Shown: positions 24,171-32,224 of the stretch, piece by piece
How positions within the stretch are numbered: the stretch's first letter is position 1
How the letters are laid out: every line of letters starts with the position of its first letter
From: Prauserella alba
GTDB lineage: Bacteria > Actinomycetota > Actinomycetes > Mycobacteriales > Pseudonocardiaceae
NCBI RefSeq assembly: GCF_024171735.1
Contig: NZ_JAMTCH010000003.1
Span: 1,848,841-1,912,840, forward strand
Direction of reading: 5' to 3'
DNA length: 64,000 nucleotides
Notes under the pieces: model-generated
What the model saw: the letters and a program-made list of their open reading frames with translations, nothing else
Databases searched by the model: none
Told to the model about the DNA's origin: nothing
Position numbers and translations under genes: made by a program

Positions 24171-25682
24171 ATGATCACTCCCGCTCGGACCACGCGCAGC
24201 ACCGCCCTGATCGTCGGAGCAGGCTTCGGGGGCATCGCCATGGCCATCGAGCTGCAGCGACACGGAATCGACGACATCGTCGTCCTCGAGAAGGCCTCCG
24301 ACCTCGGCGGCGTGTGGCGGGAGAACACCTACCCTGGCGCGGGCTGCGACGTACCCTCGCCGCTCTACTCGTTCTCCTTCGCGGGAACGACGCGGTGGCC
24401 ACGGCGCTACGCCCGGCAGCCCGACATCCTCGCCTATCTGCAACGGGTCGCGCGCGAGTACGACATCACCGGCCGGATCCGGTTCGGCCGTGAGGTCGCC
24501 GCCGCCGAGTTCGACGAGACCACGGCCCGCTGGCTGGTGCGCACCACCGGCGGCGAGGAGTACGAGACGACCGCGTTCATCCCCGCCGTCGGCCAGCTCT
24601 CCCGGCCCGCCCTTCCGGACATCCCCGGCAGGGAGACGTTCCGCGGCAGGGCGTTCCACTCCGCCGAGTGGGACCACGGCTGCGAGCTCACCGGCAAGCG
24701 GGTCGCCGTGGTCGGCACCGGCGCCAGCGCGATCCAGTTCGTGCCGCAGATCCGCCCGAGAACGGGGCACCTGACCGTGTTCCAACGGTCCGCGCAGTAC
24801 ATCCTGCCCAAACGCGACCATGCCTACGACCGCTGGTACCACGCACCGCTGCGGACCGTGCCCTGGCTGCAGAAGCTCGACCGGCTCGGCTTCTGGCTCT
24901 ACTCCGAATTCGCGCAGGAGTGTCTCTCCCGGTGGCAGGTGTTCACCCCGCTGTTCGGCAGGCAGGCCGCCAAGCACCTGCGGGACAAGGTCACCGACCC
25001 GCGGCTGCGCGAGCAGCTCACGCCGGCCTATGCACTCGGCTGCAAGCGCATCCTGTTCAGCAACGACTACCTGCCCGCGCTCGCCTCACCCACCGTGGAC
25101 CTCGTGACCGACGACATCACCGAGATCACGCCCGACGGGGTGCGGACGGCCGACGGCACACTCCACGAGGCCGACGTGATCATCTACGGAACCGGCTTCG
25201 CCACCCAGGACCTGCTCGCCCCGATGGCGATCCACGGCCTCGGCGGCAGGCGCCTGGCCGAGGCCTGGCGCGGCGGCGCCCGCGCTCATCTCGGCATCAC
25301 GGTCCCCGGCTTTCCCAACATGTTCCTCATGTACGGGCCGAACACGAATCTCGGCGGCGGATCGATCGTCCACATGCTGGAGAGTCAGGCCCGCTACATC
25401 CGCGACGCCGTCGGGGAGCTCCGCAGCCGGCCCGGCCGGTACCTCGACGTCCGGCCCGAGGCCGAGCGCGCCTGGGACGAGTCGGTGCAGCGCAGGCTCG
25501 CCCGCTCGGTGTGGACCCGCTGCCGGAGCTGGTACCGGACGGCGGGCGGTCGCGTCGTGTCGAACTGGCCGGGCCGGACACGCGAGTACCGCACCCGCAC
25601 CCGGCGCGTGGACCTCGCCGACTTCCGCATCGGTTCCGCCTCGACCCACTCGGCCCGCACCCGCACCGCCCCGGCCGACTGA
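24171..25682 (+). CDS. Flavin-containing monooxygenase (Baeyer-Villiger type)
   Basis: Encodes 503 residues. The FAD motif is IVGAGFGGIAMAIEL, the Baeyer-Villiger fingerprint FxGxxxHxxxW appears as FRGRAFHSAEW, and the NADPH loop is VVGTGASAIQFV. YGPNTNLGGGSIVHMLE is the C-terminal hallmark. Such enzymes insert oxygen next to a ketone, giving an ester or lactone, and often act in steroid or terpenoid breakdown. A P450 gene follows 197 bases later and an AraC gene is divergent, suggesting one inducible oxidation module. The C-terminal 30 residues are basic and poorly conserved. Confidence 0.85.
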   Translation: MITPARTTRSTALIVGAGFGGIAMAIELQRHGIDDIVVLEKASDLGGVWRENTYPGAGCDVPSPLYSFSFAGTTRWPRRYARQPDILAYLQRVAREYDITGRIRFGREVAAAEFDETTARWLVRTTGGEEYETTAFIPAVGQLSRPALPDIPGRETFRGRAFHSAEWDHGCELTGKRVAVVGTGASAIQFVPQIRPRTGHLTVFQRSAQYILPKRDHAYDRWYHAPLRTVPWLQKLDRLGFWLYSEFAQECLSRWQVFTPLFGRQAAKHLRDKVTDPRLREQLTPAYALGCKRILFSNDYLPALASPTVDLVTDDITEITPDGVRTADGTLHEADVIIYGTGFATQDLLAPMAIHGLGGRRLAEAWRGGARAHLGITVPGFPNMFLMYGPNTNLGGGSIVHMLESQARYIRDAVGELRSRPGRYLDVRPEAERAWDESVQRRLARSVWTRCRSWYRTAGGRVVSNWPGRTREYRTRTRRVDLADFRIGSASTHSARTRTAPAD

Positions 25683-25686
25683 CGAC

Positions 25687-25709
25687 GCCCCGAAGGTTCC
25701 CGTCGGGGC
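25687..25709 (+). terminator. Hairpin after the monooxygenase gene
   Basis: GCCCCGA at 25687-25693 pairs with TCGGGGC at 25703-25709 across a 9-base loop, starting 5 bases after the stop codon. No T-run follows. It may be a terminator or an attenuator before the P450 gene. Confidence 0.5.
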
Positions 25710-25879
25710 ACTGGGCCGACCGGCCCTCGCACGCTGCGCGGGGCCGGGCCGGCCTGCGGGCAGCTGCGTGCGCGCCCTCGTCCCGGCGCGGTCCCCGCAG
25801 CCGGGCGAACGCACTTGTCGTCCTGCCAACACGTGCGGCACGGTGGGAGGCAGGGTCTCGACGAGGAGATGGTGCCGCC

Positions 25880-27361
25880 ATGGTCGTCACACCAGTCAAC
25901 GCCGCGCGCGGTGCGACCACCGCCGCGATCGACCGGGTCAGCACGGTACTGCGGGAACGCATGCCACCGCTCACGGCGTGGCCGCTGCCGAACGCGGTCG
26001 ACGAGCGACTACTCGAACAGCGCTGGCCGGCACGGGAGCTCGCCGCCCCACCCGACGACAGCGGGCTCTCCCCCGTGCTCGGCGACGCCGGCCCGCCGCT
26101 CGTGGGCAACACGCTCACCCAGATGCGCTTCGGCGTCGAGTTCGGCCTCCGCCGCTTCGAGCGCTACGGCCCCGTGTCGTGGACGGGCGCGTTCGGCAGG
26201 CGCATCGTCACCCTCACCGGCGCCGATGCCACCCAGGCGGCCCTGGTCAACCGGGACAAGGCCTTCTCGCAGGAAGGCTGGCGGTTCTTCATCGACAAGT
26301 TCTTCCATCGCGGACTCATGCTGCTGGATTTCGACGAGCACCGGATGCACCGCCGGATCATGCAGGAGGCCTTCACCCGCGACCGGCTCGCCGGCTACGT
26401 CGCGAGCATGGGACCGACGCTGCGGGAGGGCGTCGCGGCCTTTCCGTCGTCGCCACGGCTGTACTGGACGCTCAAGCAGCTGACCCTCGACGTCGCGACC
26501 CGCGTGTTCATGGACATGCGCAGCGACGACGAGGCACGCGAGATCAACCGGGCGTTCGTGGCCTGCGTGCGGGCCGGCACTGCCCTGGTTCGCGTCCCGG
26601 TGCCCGGCGGACGGTGGCGCGCGGGCCTCGAAGGACGCAAGCGGCTGGAACGGTATTTCGCCGACAACCTGCCCGCGAAACGAGCAGGCGACGGCGACGA
26701 CCTGTTCTCCGCGCTGTGCCACGCCACGACACCGGACGGCGAGCGGTTCACCGACACCGACGTCATCAACCACATGGTGTTCCTGATGATGGCCGCACAC
26801 GACACCACGACCATCACGTCCACGGCCGCGGCCTACTACCTCGCGAAGAACCCGGAGTGGCAGGAACGTGTCCGGGAGGAGTCCCGCGCGCTCGGGGACG
26901 ACCCTCCCGACACGGCCGCGCTGGACTCGCTGACGTCACTGGAGCTGGTCATCAAGGAGGCGCTCCGGCTCGTCGCGCCGGTGCCGAGCCTGTCGCGCAC
27001 CGCCGTCAAGGACACCGAGGTGCTCGGGCACTTCATCCCGAAGGGATCGCTCGTGGGGGTCGCGCCCGCGGTGAACCATTTCGACCCGGCGTGCTGGACC
27101 GACCCGCGCCGGTTCGATCCCGAGCGGTTCGCCGAGGGGCGCCGGGAGGACAAGTCGCACCGGTTCGCGTGGATGCCCTTCGGCGGCGGTGCCCACAAGT
27201 GCATCGGACTGCACTTCGGCATGTTCGAGACGAAGGCGCTGTTGCACGAACTCGTCCGCTCGTACCGGATCACGGTGCCGCGCGATTACGAGGTGCGGTG
27301 GGACTACGTCTCGCTCCCAGTACCCGTGGACGGGCTGCCGGTGCACCTCCAACCGGTCTAA
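25880..27361 (+). CDS. Cytochrome P450
   Basis: Encodes 493 residues. All P450 landmarks are visible: I-helix oxygen-activation motif AAHDTTT, K-helix ExxR in IKEALRLVAP, the PERF-type DPERFAEG, and the heme loop FGGGAHKCIG with the cysteine ligand. The N-terminus has no membrane anchor, so it is soluble and needs a separate ferredoxin and reductase, neither of which is in the window. The start at 25880 has GAGGAG 11 bases upstream. The substrate may be the same ketone-bearing lipid that the monooxygenase acts on. The precise CYP family cannot be named from sequence alone. Confidence 0.88.
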   Translation: MVVTPVNAARGATTAAIDRVSTVLRERMPPLTAWPLPNAVDERLLEQRWPARELAAPPDDSGLSPVLGDAGPPLVGNTLTQMRFGVEFGLRRFERYGPVSWTGAFGRRIVTLTGADATQAALVNRDKAFSQEGWRFFIDKFFHRGLMLLDFDEHRMHRRIMQEAFTRDRLAGYVASMGPTLREGVAAFPSSPRLYWTLKQLTLDVATRVFMDMRSDDEAREINRAFVACVRAGTALVRVPVPGGRWRAGLEGRKRLERYFADNLPAKRAGDGDDLFSALCHATTPDGERFTDTDVINHMVFLMMAAHDTTTITSTAAAYYLAKNPEWQERVREESRALGDDPPDTAALDSLTSLELVIKEALRLVAPVPSLSRTAVKDTEVLGHFIPKGSLVGVAPAVNHFDPACWTDPRRFDPERFAEGRREDKSHRFAWMPFGGGAHKCIGLHFGMFETKALLHELVRSYRITVPRDYEVRWDYVSLPVPVDGLPVHLQPV

Positions 27362-27632
27362 CTACGGAGCGTGACGCATACTGCCTGTAGAACCACCCGT
27401 ACAGTCGGTGGACACTGCGTGGCTGGCATGATGATGTTGCATGCCGACGGCCGACTCGACCATCGGTGCCTAGTCTGCGGTGCGCCATGTTTCGTTCTTC
27501 GTGCGCCATGGTGGACAGCTCCGCAGGCTGGCATCCGGACGAGCCGGCCTTCCACTTGTCGAGGCCGTGCCCCAGCTCAGTCGGGGCAGCTGAATCGCAC
27601 GGCTGTGCCATCGGTGTTGAGAGAGGTGCACG

Positions 27633-29501
27633 GTGCCCGAGCCTGGTGACACACCAGGGTTGTCCCACATCGCCCGCCGCTGGGCCGCCGAGATCGCCGC
27701 CGCGGCCGGATCGGCCGTGCCTTCGGACGAACTCGACCGCGCCGTCACCGCCGCGGTCCGCGAAGGGGCCGACGCCGGCGCGACCCGGTGCCGCACCCGG
27801 CACGACTCCGCCGTGGAACGCTTCGCCGCGCTCTACGCGGCCGCACCGTGCGGTGTCGTTCTGGCCGACCCCGACGGAGGCGTCCTCGACGCGAACCCGG
27901 CCATGCTCGAACTGCTCGACACGACGCTCGACGAACTCGTCGGCCGCACCCTCACCGGCCTCGGCACGGAGGAGCGCGACGTCGCCGCCCTCCGGACCGC
28001 GCTCGCCGACCTCGCCGAGGACGGCCGCGCTCGCAAGCGCGAGCAGGTACACCTCGGGGCCGCGGAGAGTTCCGCACTCACCAACGTGACCGTCACGGCG
28101 CTGCCGAGCGGCGAGAGCGACCCGCCGCACCCGGTACTCCTCGCGGAGAACATCAACGAGCTGCAACTGCTGCGGGAGGCACTGCGGCGGCAGAACACCC
28201 ACGACCAGCTGACCGGTCTGCCCAACTCGCGCAGTTACCACACGACGCTCGAAACCTGGCTCGGTTCCCCGGAATCAGACCGGATCGCCGTCGTGTACCT
28301 CGACATCGACGGTTTCAAGGTCATCAACGACGGCCTCGGCCCCGGCTCGGCGGACGAGGTCCTGCGCTACGCCGCGGGAAAACTCGAGACGGTGTTCCGC
28401 GGTCCCGACACGGTCGTCGCCCGGCTCTCCGGCGACGGATTCGGCGTACTGCACCGTGGCCGGGTCACGGCCGCCGCGGTGATCGAACTGGTGGAGACGG
28501 CGATGGCGGAACTGGCCGAACCCGTCTACCTCGGCGAACGGGGCGTGGCGGTCAGCATCAGCGCAGGCATCGTCGTCCAGGACGCCGGAACCGGCACGAC
28601 CGAGGAGATCCAGCGTGCCGCCGAGATCACGCTGCACCGCGCCAAGGAGGCCGGCCGCGCCCAGTGGATGCTGTTCGAGCCCGAGCTGGATTCCGGCGAC
28701 CGCAGGCGCTACAACATCGGTGCGGGCATCGGCGGTGGCATGGAGAACGGTGAGTTCGAGGTCGAGTACCAGCCCACGGTGAAGCTGGACGGCAGCGACG
28801 AGATCGCCGTCGTGAACGCGGTACTGCGGTGGAACCATCCGGAGCACGGCACACTCAACGGTGCCGACTTCTTCCCGCTCGCCGACACCACCGGCATGAC
28901 ACCGAGTCTCGGCACGCTGCTGCTCACGGAAGCGATGTCGGACGCCGCGGAGTGGTACCGCGACTTCCCCACCGCGCCCGATCTGTGCGTACGGCTTCCG
29001 ACGCGATTGGCCGTCGACCCGAATCTCGTCCGCATCATCCGCGACGAGTTCGAGCGGACGGGCCTGCCGCACCAGAAGCTGCGCATCTGCACCGACAGCC
29101 TCGCGCTGTTCGATCCGCGCGGCGAGGTGGTGGACACGTTGTCCGTCCTGTCGGACCTGGACGTGAAGATCACCCTCGCCGTGTCCGGCGCCTCGGATCT
29201 GGAACTTGTCCACACCCACCGGCTGCCTGTCGGGTTCGCGATCCTGTCCGGCCCGCTCGTCGACGGCCTCGCCACCGAGGGCACCGAGGCCGACAACGCG
29301 CGTGCGCACCTGTACGCGCTGCTCGAACGCGCCCGTGAGCTCGGCATCAAGCGGGTCGGTGCGGACGGGGTACGCGACGCCGCCCACGCCCAGCGGCTGC
29401 GTGACATCGGGATCTTCGCGGGCCGCGGCGACCACTACGGCGGTTCGGCCACGGGCACCGAGATCGCCGCTGTGCTCGATCAGCGATACTCCCCGGCATG
29501 A
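27633..29501 (+). CDS. PAS-GGDEF-EAL protein with degenerate active sites
   Basis: Encodes 622 residues: a helical N-terminus (1-65), a PAS domain (about 66-180), a GGDEF domain (about 190-345) and an EAL-like domain (about 355-615). The GGDEF signature reads SGDGF, losing the metal-binding acidic residue, though an RGPD I-site-like motif remains before it. In the EAL domain the glutamate motif is NAV (VVNAVLRWNHP), DDFGTG is missing (LAVSGASD), the lysine motif reads AILSGPL, and the final QG is GR. Neither cyclase nor phosphodiesterase activity is expected, so it is probably a c-di-GMP- or protein-binding effector. The GTG start follows GAGAGG. The stop overlaps the peroxiredoxin ATG. Confidence 0.83.
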   Translation: MPEPGDTPGLSHIARRWAAEIAAAAGSAVPSDELDRAVTAAVREGADAGATRCRTRHDSAVERFAALYAAAPCGVVLADPDGGVLDANPAMLELLDTTLDELVGRTLTGLGTEERDVAALRTALADLAEDGRARKREQVHLGAAESSALTNVTVTALPSGESDPPHPVLLAENINELQLLREALRRQNTHDQLTGLPNSRSYHTTLETWLGSPESDRIAVVYLDIDGFKVINDGLGPGSADEVLRYAAGKLETVFRGPDTVVARLSGDGFGVLHRGRVTAAAVIELVETAMAELAEPVYLGERGVAVSISAGIVVQDAGTGTTEEIQRAAEITLHRAKEAGRAQWMLFEPELDSGDRRRYNIGAGIGGGMENGEFEVEYQPTVKLDGSDEIAVVNAVLRWNHPEHGTLNGADFFPLADTTGMTPSLGTLLLTEAMSDAAEWYRDFPTAPDLCVRLPTRLAVDPNLVRIIRDEFERTGLPHQKLRICTDSLALFDPRGEVVDTLSVLSDLDVKITLAVSGASDLELVHTHRLPVGFAILSGPLVDGLATEGTEADNARAHLYALLERARELGIKRVGADGVRDAAHAQRLRDIGIFAGRGDHYGGSATGTEIAAVLDQRYSPA

Positions 29502-29950
29502 ACAGCGACGAGTTCGCCCCGGATTTCACCCTGCCCGACCAGAGCGGCTCACCGCGGTCACTCACCGGATTCCTCGACACCGGCCCTGTGGTGCTCTTCT
29601 TCTACCCCGCCGCGATGACTCCGGGGTGTACGGCCGAGACCTGCCACTTCCGCGACCACGCGGCGGAGTTCGCCGCGATCGGCGCGCACCGGGTCGGCAT
29701 CAGCCCCGATCCGGTCGACAAGCAGCGGACGTTCGACACGACCCACGACCTGGGCTTTCCCCTGTTGTCGGACGCCGACGGCACCGTCGCGCGGCAGTTC
29801 GGCGTGCGTAGGGCGTTCGGACCACTGGCCACCAAACGGCACACGTTCGTCATCGGCACCGACCGGAAGGTGCTCGCGGTCGTCAAGAGCGAACTGCGCA
29901 TGGCGGTCCACGCGGAGCGCGCCCTCGAGGTCCTCCGCAGCGCGGCCTGA
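29498..29950 (+). CDS. Thiol peroxidase of the BCP/PrxQ type
   Basis: Encodes 150 residues. The active-site segment MTPGCTAETCHFRD carries the peroxidatic cysteine (first) and a nearby cysteine five residues on, as in BCP/PrxQ enzymes with an intramolecular disulfide. DFTLPDQSG opens the thioredoxin fold. It would reduce hydrogen and lipid hydroperoxides using thioredoxin. Overlap of its ATG with the stop of the signalling gene suggests cotranscription, an odd pairing functionally. Confidence 0.88.
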   Translation: MNSDEFAPDFTLPDQSGSPRSLTGFLDTGPVVLFFYPAAMTPGCTAETCHFRDHAAEFAAIGAHRVGISPDPVDKQRTFDTTHDLGFPLLSDADGTVARQFGVRRAFGPLATKRHTFVIGTDRKVLAVVKSELRMAVHAERALEVLRSAA

Positions 29951-30028
29951 CGGCCGCCCGGTCGTCGCCGAGAACCGGTCACCCGGGTGGCTCGTACGCC
30001 GCCTGCGGCACACCGCCCGGGCGACCGC

Positions 30029-31306
30029 TCATTCGACGATCGCGTTCTCCGGTACCGGGTCGTCGTTGCGCAGCGCGTCGAGCAGCGCGGTCGAGCGCGC
30101 TTCGTCCCACTGTTCGGCCGACGCGGACGTGGTGGGCATCGTCGTGCTGACCACACCGCCGTCGGAGATGCCGCGCATGGCCCAGGCCAGTGCGACCAGG
30201 TGGTGCAGGTGATCCTCGTCGTCCATCGTCAGCGCGTCCGGTGCCTCGGCCAGCAGCGGCACCACGGCGAACGGATTCAGCAGCGTGCCCGGACTGGCCA
30301 TCTGGCTGACCATCTCGCCGATGAACCGGCGCTGGTTGACCACCCGGTCCAGATCCGAGCGCGGGGTCGCCGGGCTGTAGCGCATGCGGACGAACCCGAG
30401 CGCCTGCGAGCCGTCGAGTTCCTGCCTGCCCGCCGGGATGGTGATCCCGGTCTTCGGGTCGTGCATCTTCTCCGCGATGTCCATCTCGACACCGCCCATC
30501 GCATCGACCATGCCGGCGAACCCGCCGAAGCCGATCTCGGCGTAGTGATCGATGCGCAGATCGGTGGCCTGCTCGACCGTCTTCGCCAGCAACGGTGCGC
30601 CGCCGATCGCGAACGCCGAGTTGATCTTCCCGGAGCCGTGGCCGGGGATCTCCACGACCGAGTCGCGCGGCAGGCTCAGCAGCGTCGGCTTCGTGTCGTT
30701 GTCCGGCAGGTGCGCGATCATCATCGTGTCGGTGCGGTTACCGCCCGCGTCGCCGGTGGCCAGCGCGTCCTTCTGATCCTGATCGAGGCCCTCCCGCGAA
30801 TCCGACCCGACGATCAGCCAGTTGGTGCCCGCACCGGCGGCCGGACGGCCGTCGTAGTCCTGGATCGCGTCGATGCGGTTGATCGAGAACTCGAGGTACA
30901 GCCACACGCCGGCCAGCAACAGCACGATGACCATCGCCAGCGATCCGGCGATCCTGCCGAACGACCAGCGGCGCTTGCGGCGGCCTTCCGGGCGGCGTTC
31001 CGGGCCTGCCGGCCGTTCCCGGGGCGGCTCCTCCGGCGGGGCGATGCGCGTGTCCTGCTGCGGCGGTCTGTGCCGGGCCTGGTCGCTGCCCGGTAGCGGC
31101 ATCATCTGCGCCCGCTGGTGGTCGCGCGGTCCACGCGGACCGGGACGGCCGCCGGGCGGACCACCGCCCGGCCCACCGGGGCCACCTGGGCCACCACGGC
31201 CGCCGGGGCCGGGTGGCGGACCGGCCGGACCACGCGGCGGTCGCCGGTGTCCGTGCGGCGGCCGGCCCTCCGGCCGTCCCCCGCCGTACTGCCCGCCCTG
31301 CGTCAT
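30029..31306 (-). CDS. LytR-CpsA-Psr (LCP) cell-wall ligase-type protein
   Basis: Encodes 425 residues: a long cytosolic Gly/Pro/Arg-rich head (1-120), one transmembrane helix (about 123-145, GRIAGSLAMVIVLLLAGVWL), then the extracytoplasmic LCP domain. That domain shows LIVGSDSREGL, the NRTDTMMIAHL metal/pyrophosphate motif, LSLPRDSVVEIPG and INSAFAIGG. LCP enzymes attach polyprenyl-linked polymers (arabinogalactan or teichoic-type chains) to peptidoglycan. The ATG at 31306 has GGGAG 7 bases upstream; a TTG 22 codons earlier is rejected. It converges on the peroxiredoxin gene. Confidence 0.87.
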   Translation of the reverse strand: MTQGGQYGGGRPEGRPPHGHRRPPRGPAGPPPGPGGRGGPGGPGGPGGGPPGGRPGPRGPRDHQRAQMMPLPGSDQARHRPPQQDTRIAPPEEPPRERPAGPERRPEGRRKRRWSFGRIAGSLAMVIVLLLAGVWLYLEFSINRIDAIQDYDGRPAAGAGTNWLIVGSDSREGLDQDQKDALATGDAGGNRTDTMMIAHLPDNDTKPTLLSLPRDSVVEIPGHGSGKINSAFAIGGAPLLAKTVEQATDLRIDHYAEIGFGGFAGMVDAMGGVEMDIAEKMHDPKTGITIPAGRQELDGSQALGFVRMRYSPATPRSDLDRVVNQRRFIGEMVSQMASPGTLLNPFAVVPLLAEAPDALTMDDEDHLHHLVALAWAMRGISDGGVVSTTMPTTSASAEQWDEARSTALLDALRNDDPVPENAIVE

Positions 31307-31492
31307 GGCCGTCTCCCGGTCCGTCTCGCGACTACTGCTCGGTCCGGCGCCGAAGGCGGTGTTCTCGCCCAAGACGCCAGGGGTCCACTAAACCGCACAC
31401 CCACTGCCGGAGACGCACGTGTCCCCGATTCGGTTGCGCGGACCACCCGCGTGCTCACGTCGGCGCACGGTCCGACCGCAGGTCACCGTACG

Positions 31493-32224
31493 TCACAGCG
31501 TGATCGACCAGCAGGTGGGAGCAGGCTCACACGACGTGTCGTCGAGATCGGCCACCCGCGGGCCGACGGGCAGGTGCAGGCCGCGCGCCGTCGTGTCGAG
31601 CACCAGCCGCCGCCACAGGCCCGGCCTGCGCAGCATCGCGTGCCGCTCACCGGCCAGACCCACCCACGCCACGTGCTCGGCGACCGCCGCGGCGCGCTCG
31701 GCGTAGGCGCGGGACGCAGCCGGGCTGGTCCGCTCGTCGCCGGTCCCGTGGGCGATGAGCAGCCTGCGGCCCCGCACCGCGTCCACCGGGTCGCCCTCGG
31801 GCGTCCACGGTGCGAGCGCGCACACCGAGCGCACGGCGTCGTCGTCGGCCACGTGGAGCGCCACCCTGCCGCCCATCGAATGCCCGGTCAGCGCCACCGG
31901 GAGGCCGGGCCGCTCGTCGTGGATGCGAGCCAGGGCGCGTCGCGCGTCGACCACCGGGTCCTGTGCGGTGCCGTTCCACCCCCGGACCCGGTTGCGCAGC
32001 AGGTAGACGTCCACCCCGTGCCGGCCGTAGGAGCCCGCCAGTGCACGCGCGAACGGCACCATCCGCAGGTACGCGGTGCGCCACGGCGGCACCGCCGCGG
32101 CGCCGTGCTCGGCCCCGCCGTGCAGCACGAGCGCCACGCCCTGGGCCGGGCCGTGGCCGCGGCGCACCGTGAGCACCGGCTCCGCGCGGCCCGCCCCACC
32201 GGCACCGCCGTCCGCGCCGCTCAC
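31493..32224 (-). CDS. Alpha/beta hydrolase
   Basis: Encodes 243 residues. The nucleophile elbow is TGHSMGG, the oxyanion region LVLHGGAEHG, and the late histidine lies in VGLAGERHAML. It is a small serine hydrolase (esterase or lipase-like) with no signal peptide, so probably cytosolic. The GTG start overlaps the stop of the ABC exporter gene, hinting at a link. The substrate is unknown. Confidence 0.82.
   Translation of the reverse strand: MSGADGGAGGAGRAEPVLTVRRGHGPAQGVALVLHGGAEHGAAAVPPWRTAYLRMVPFARALAGSYGRHGVDVYLLRNRVRGWNGTAQDPVVDARRALARIHDERPGLPVALTGHSMGGRVALHVADDDAVRSVCALAPWTPEGDPVDAVRGRRLLIAHGTGDERTSPAASRAYAERAAAVAEHVAWVGLAGERHAMLRRPGLWRRLVLDTTARGLHLPVGPRVADLDDTSCEPAPTCWSITL

Noticed and set aside
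24668-25879. In-frame extension upstream of the P450 start
   Set aside because: It is a shadow of the monooxygenase gene in another frame; the P450 fold begins after 25880.
27371-27649. A 92-residue open frame with CxxC-like cysteines before the GGDEF-EAL gene
   Set aside because: No ribosome site, composition unlike a folded protein, and it runs into the true gene in another frame. I regard it as chance.
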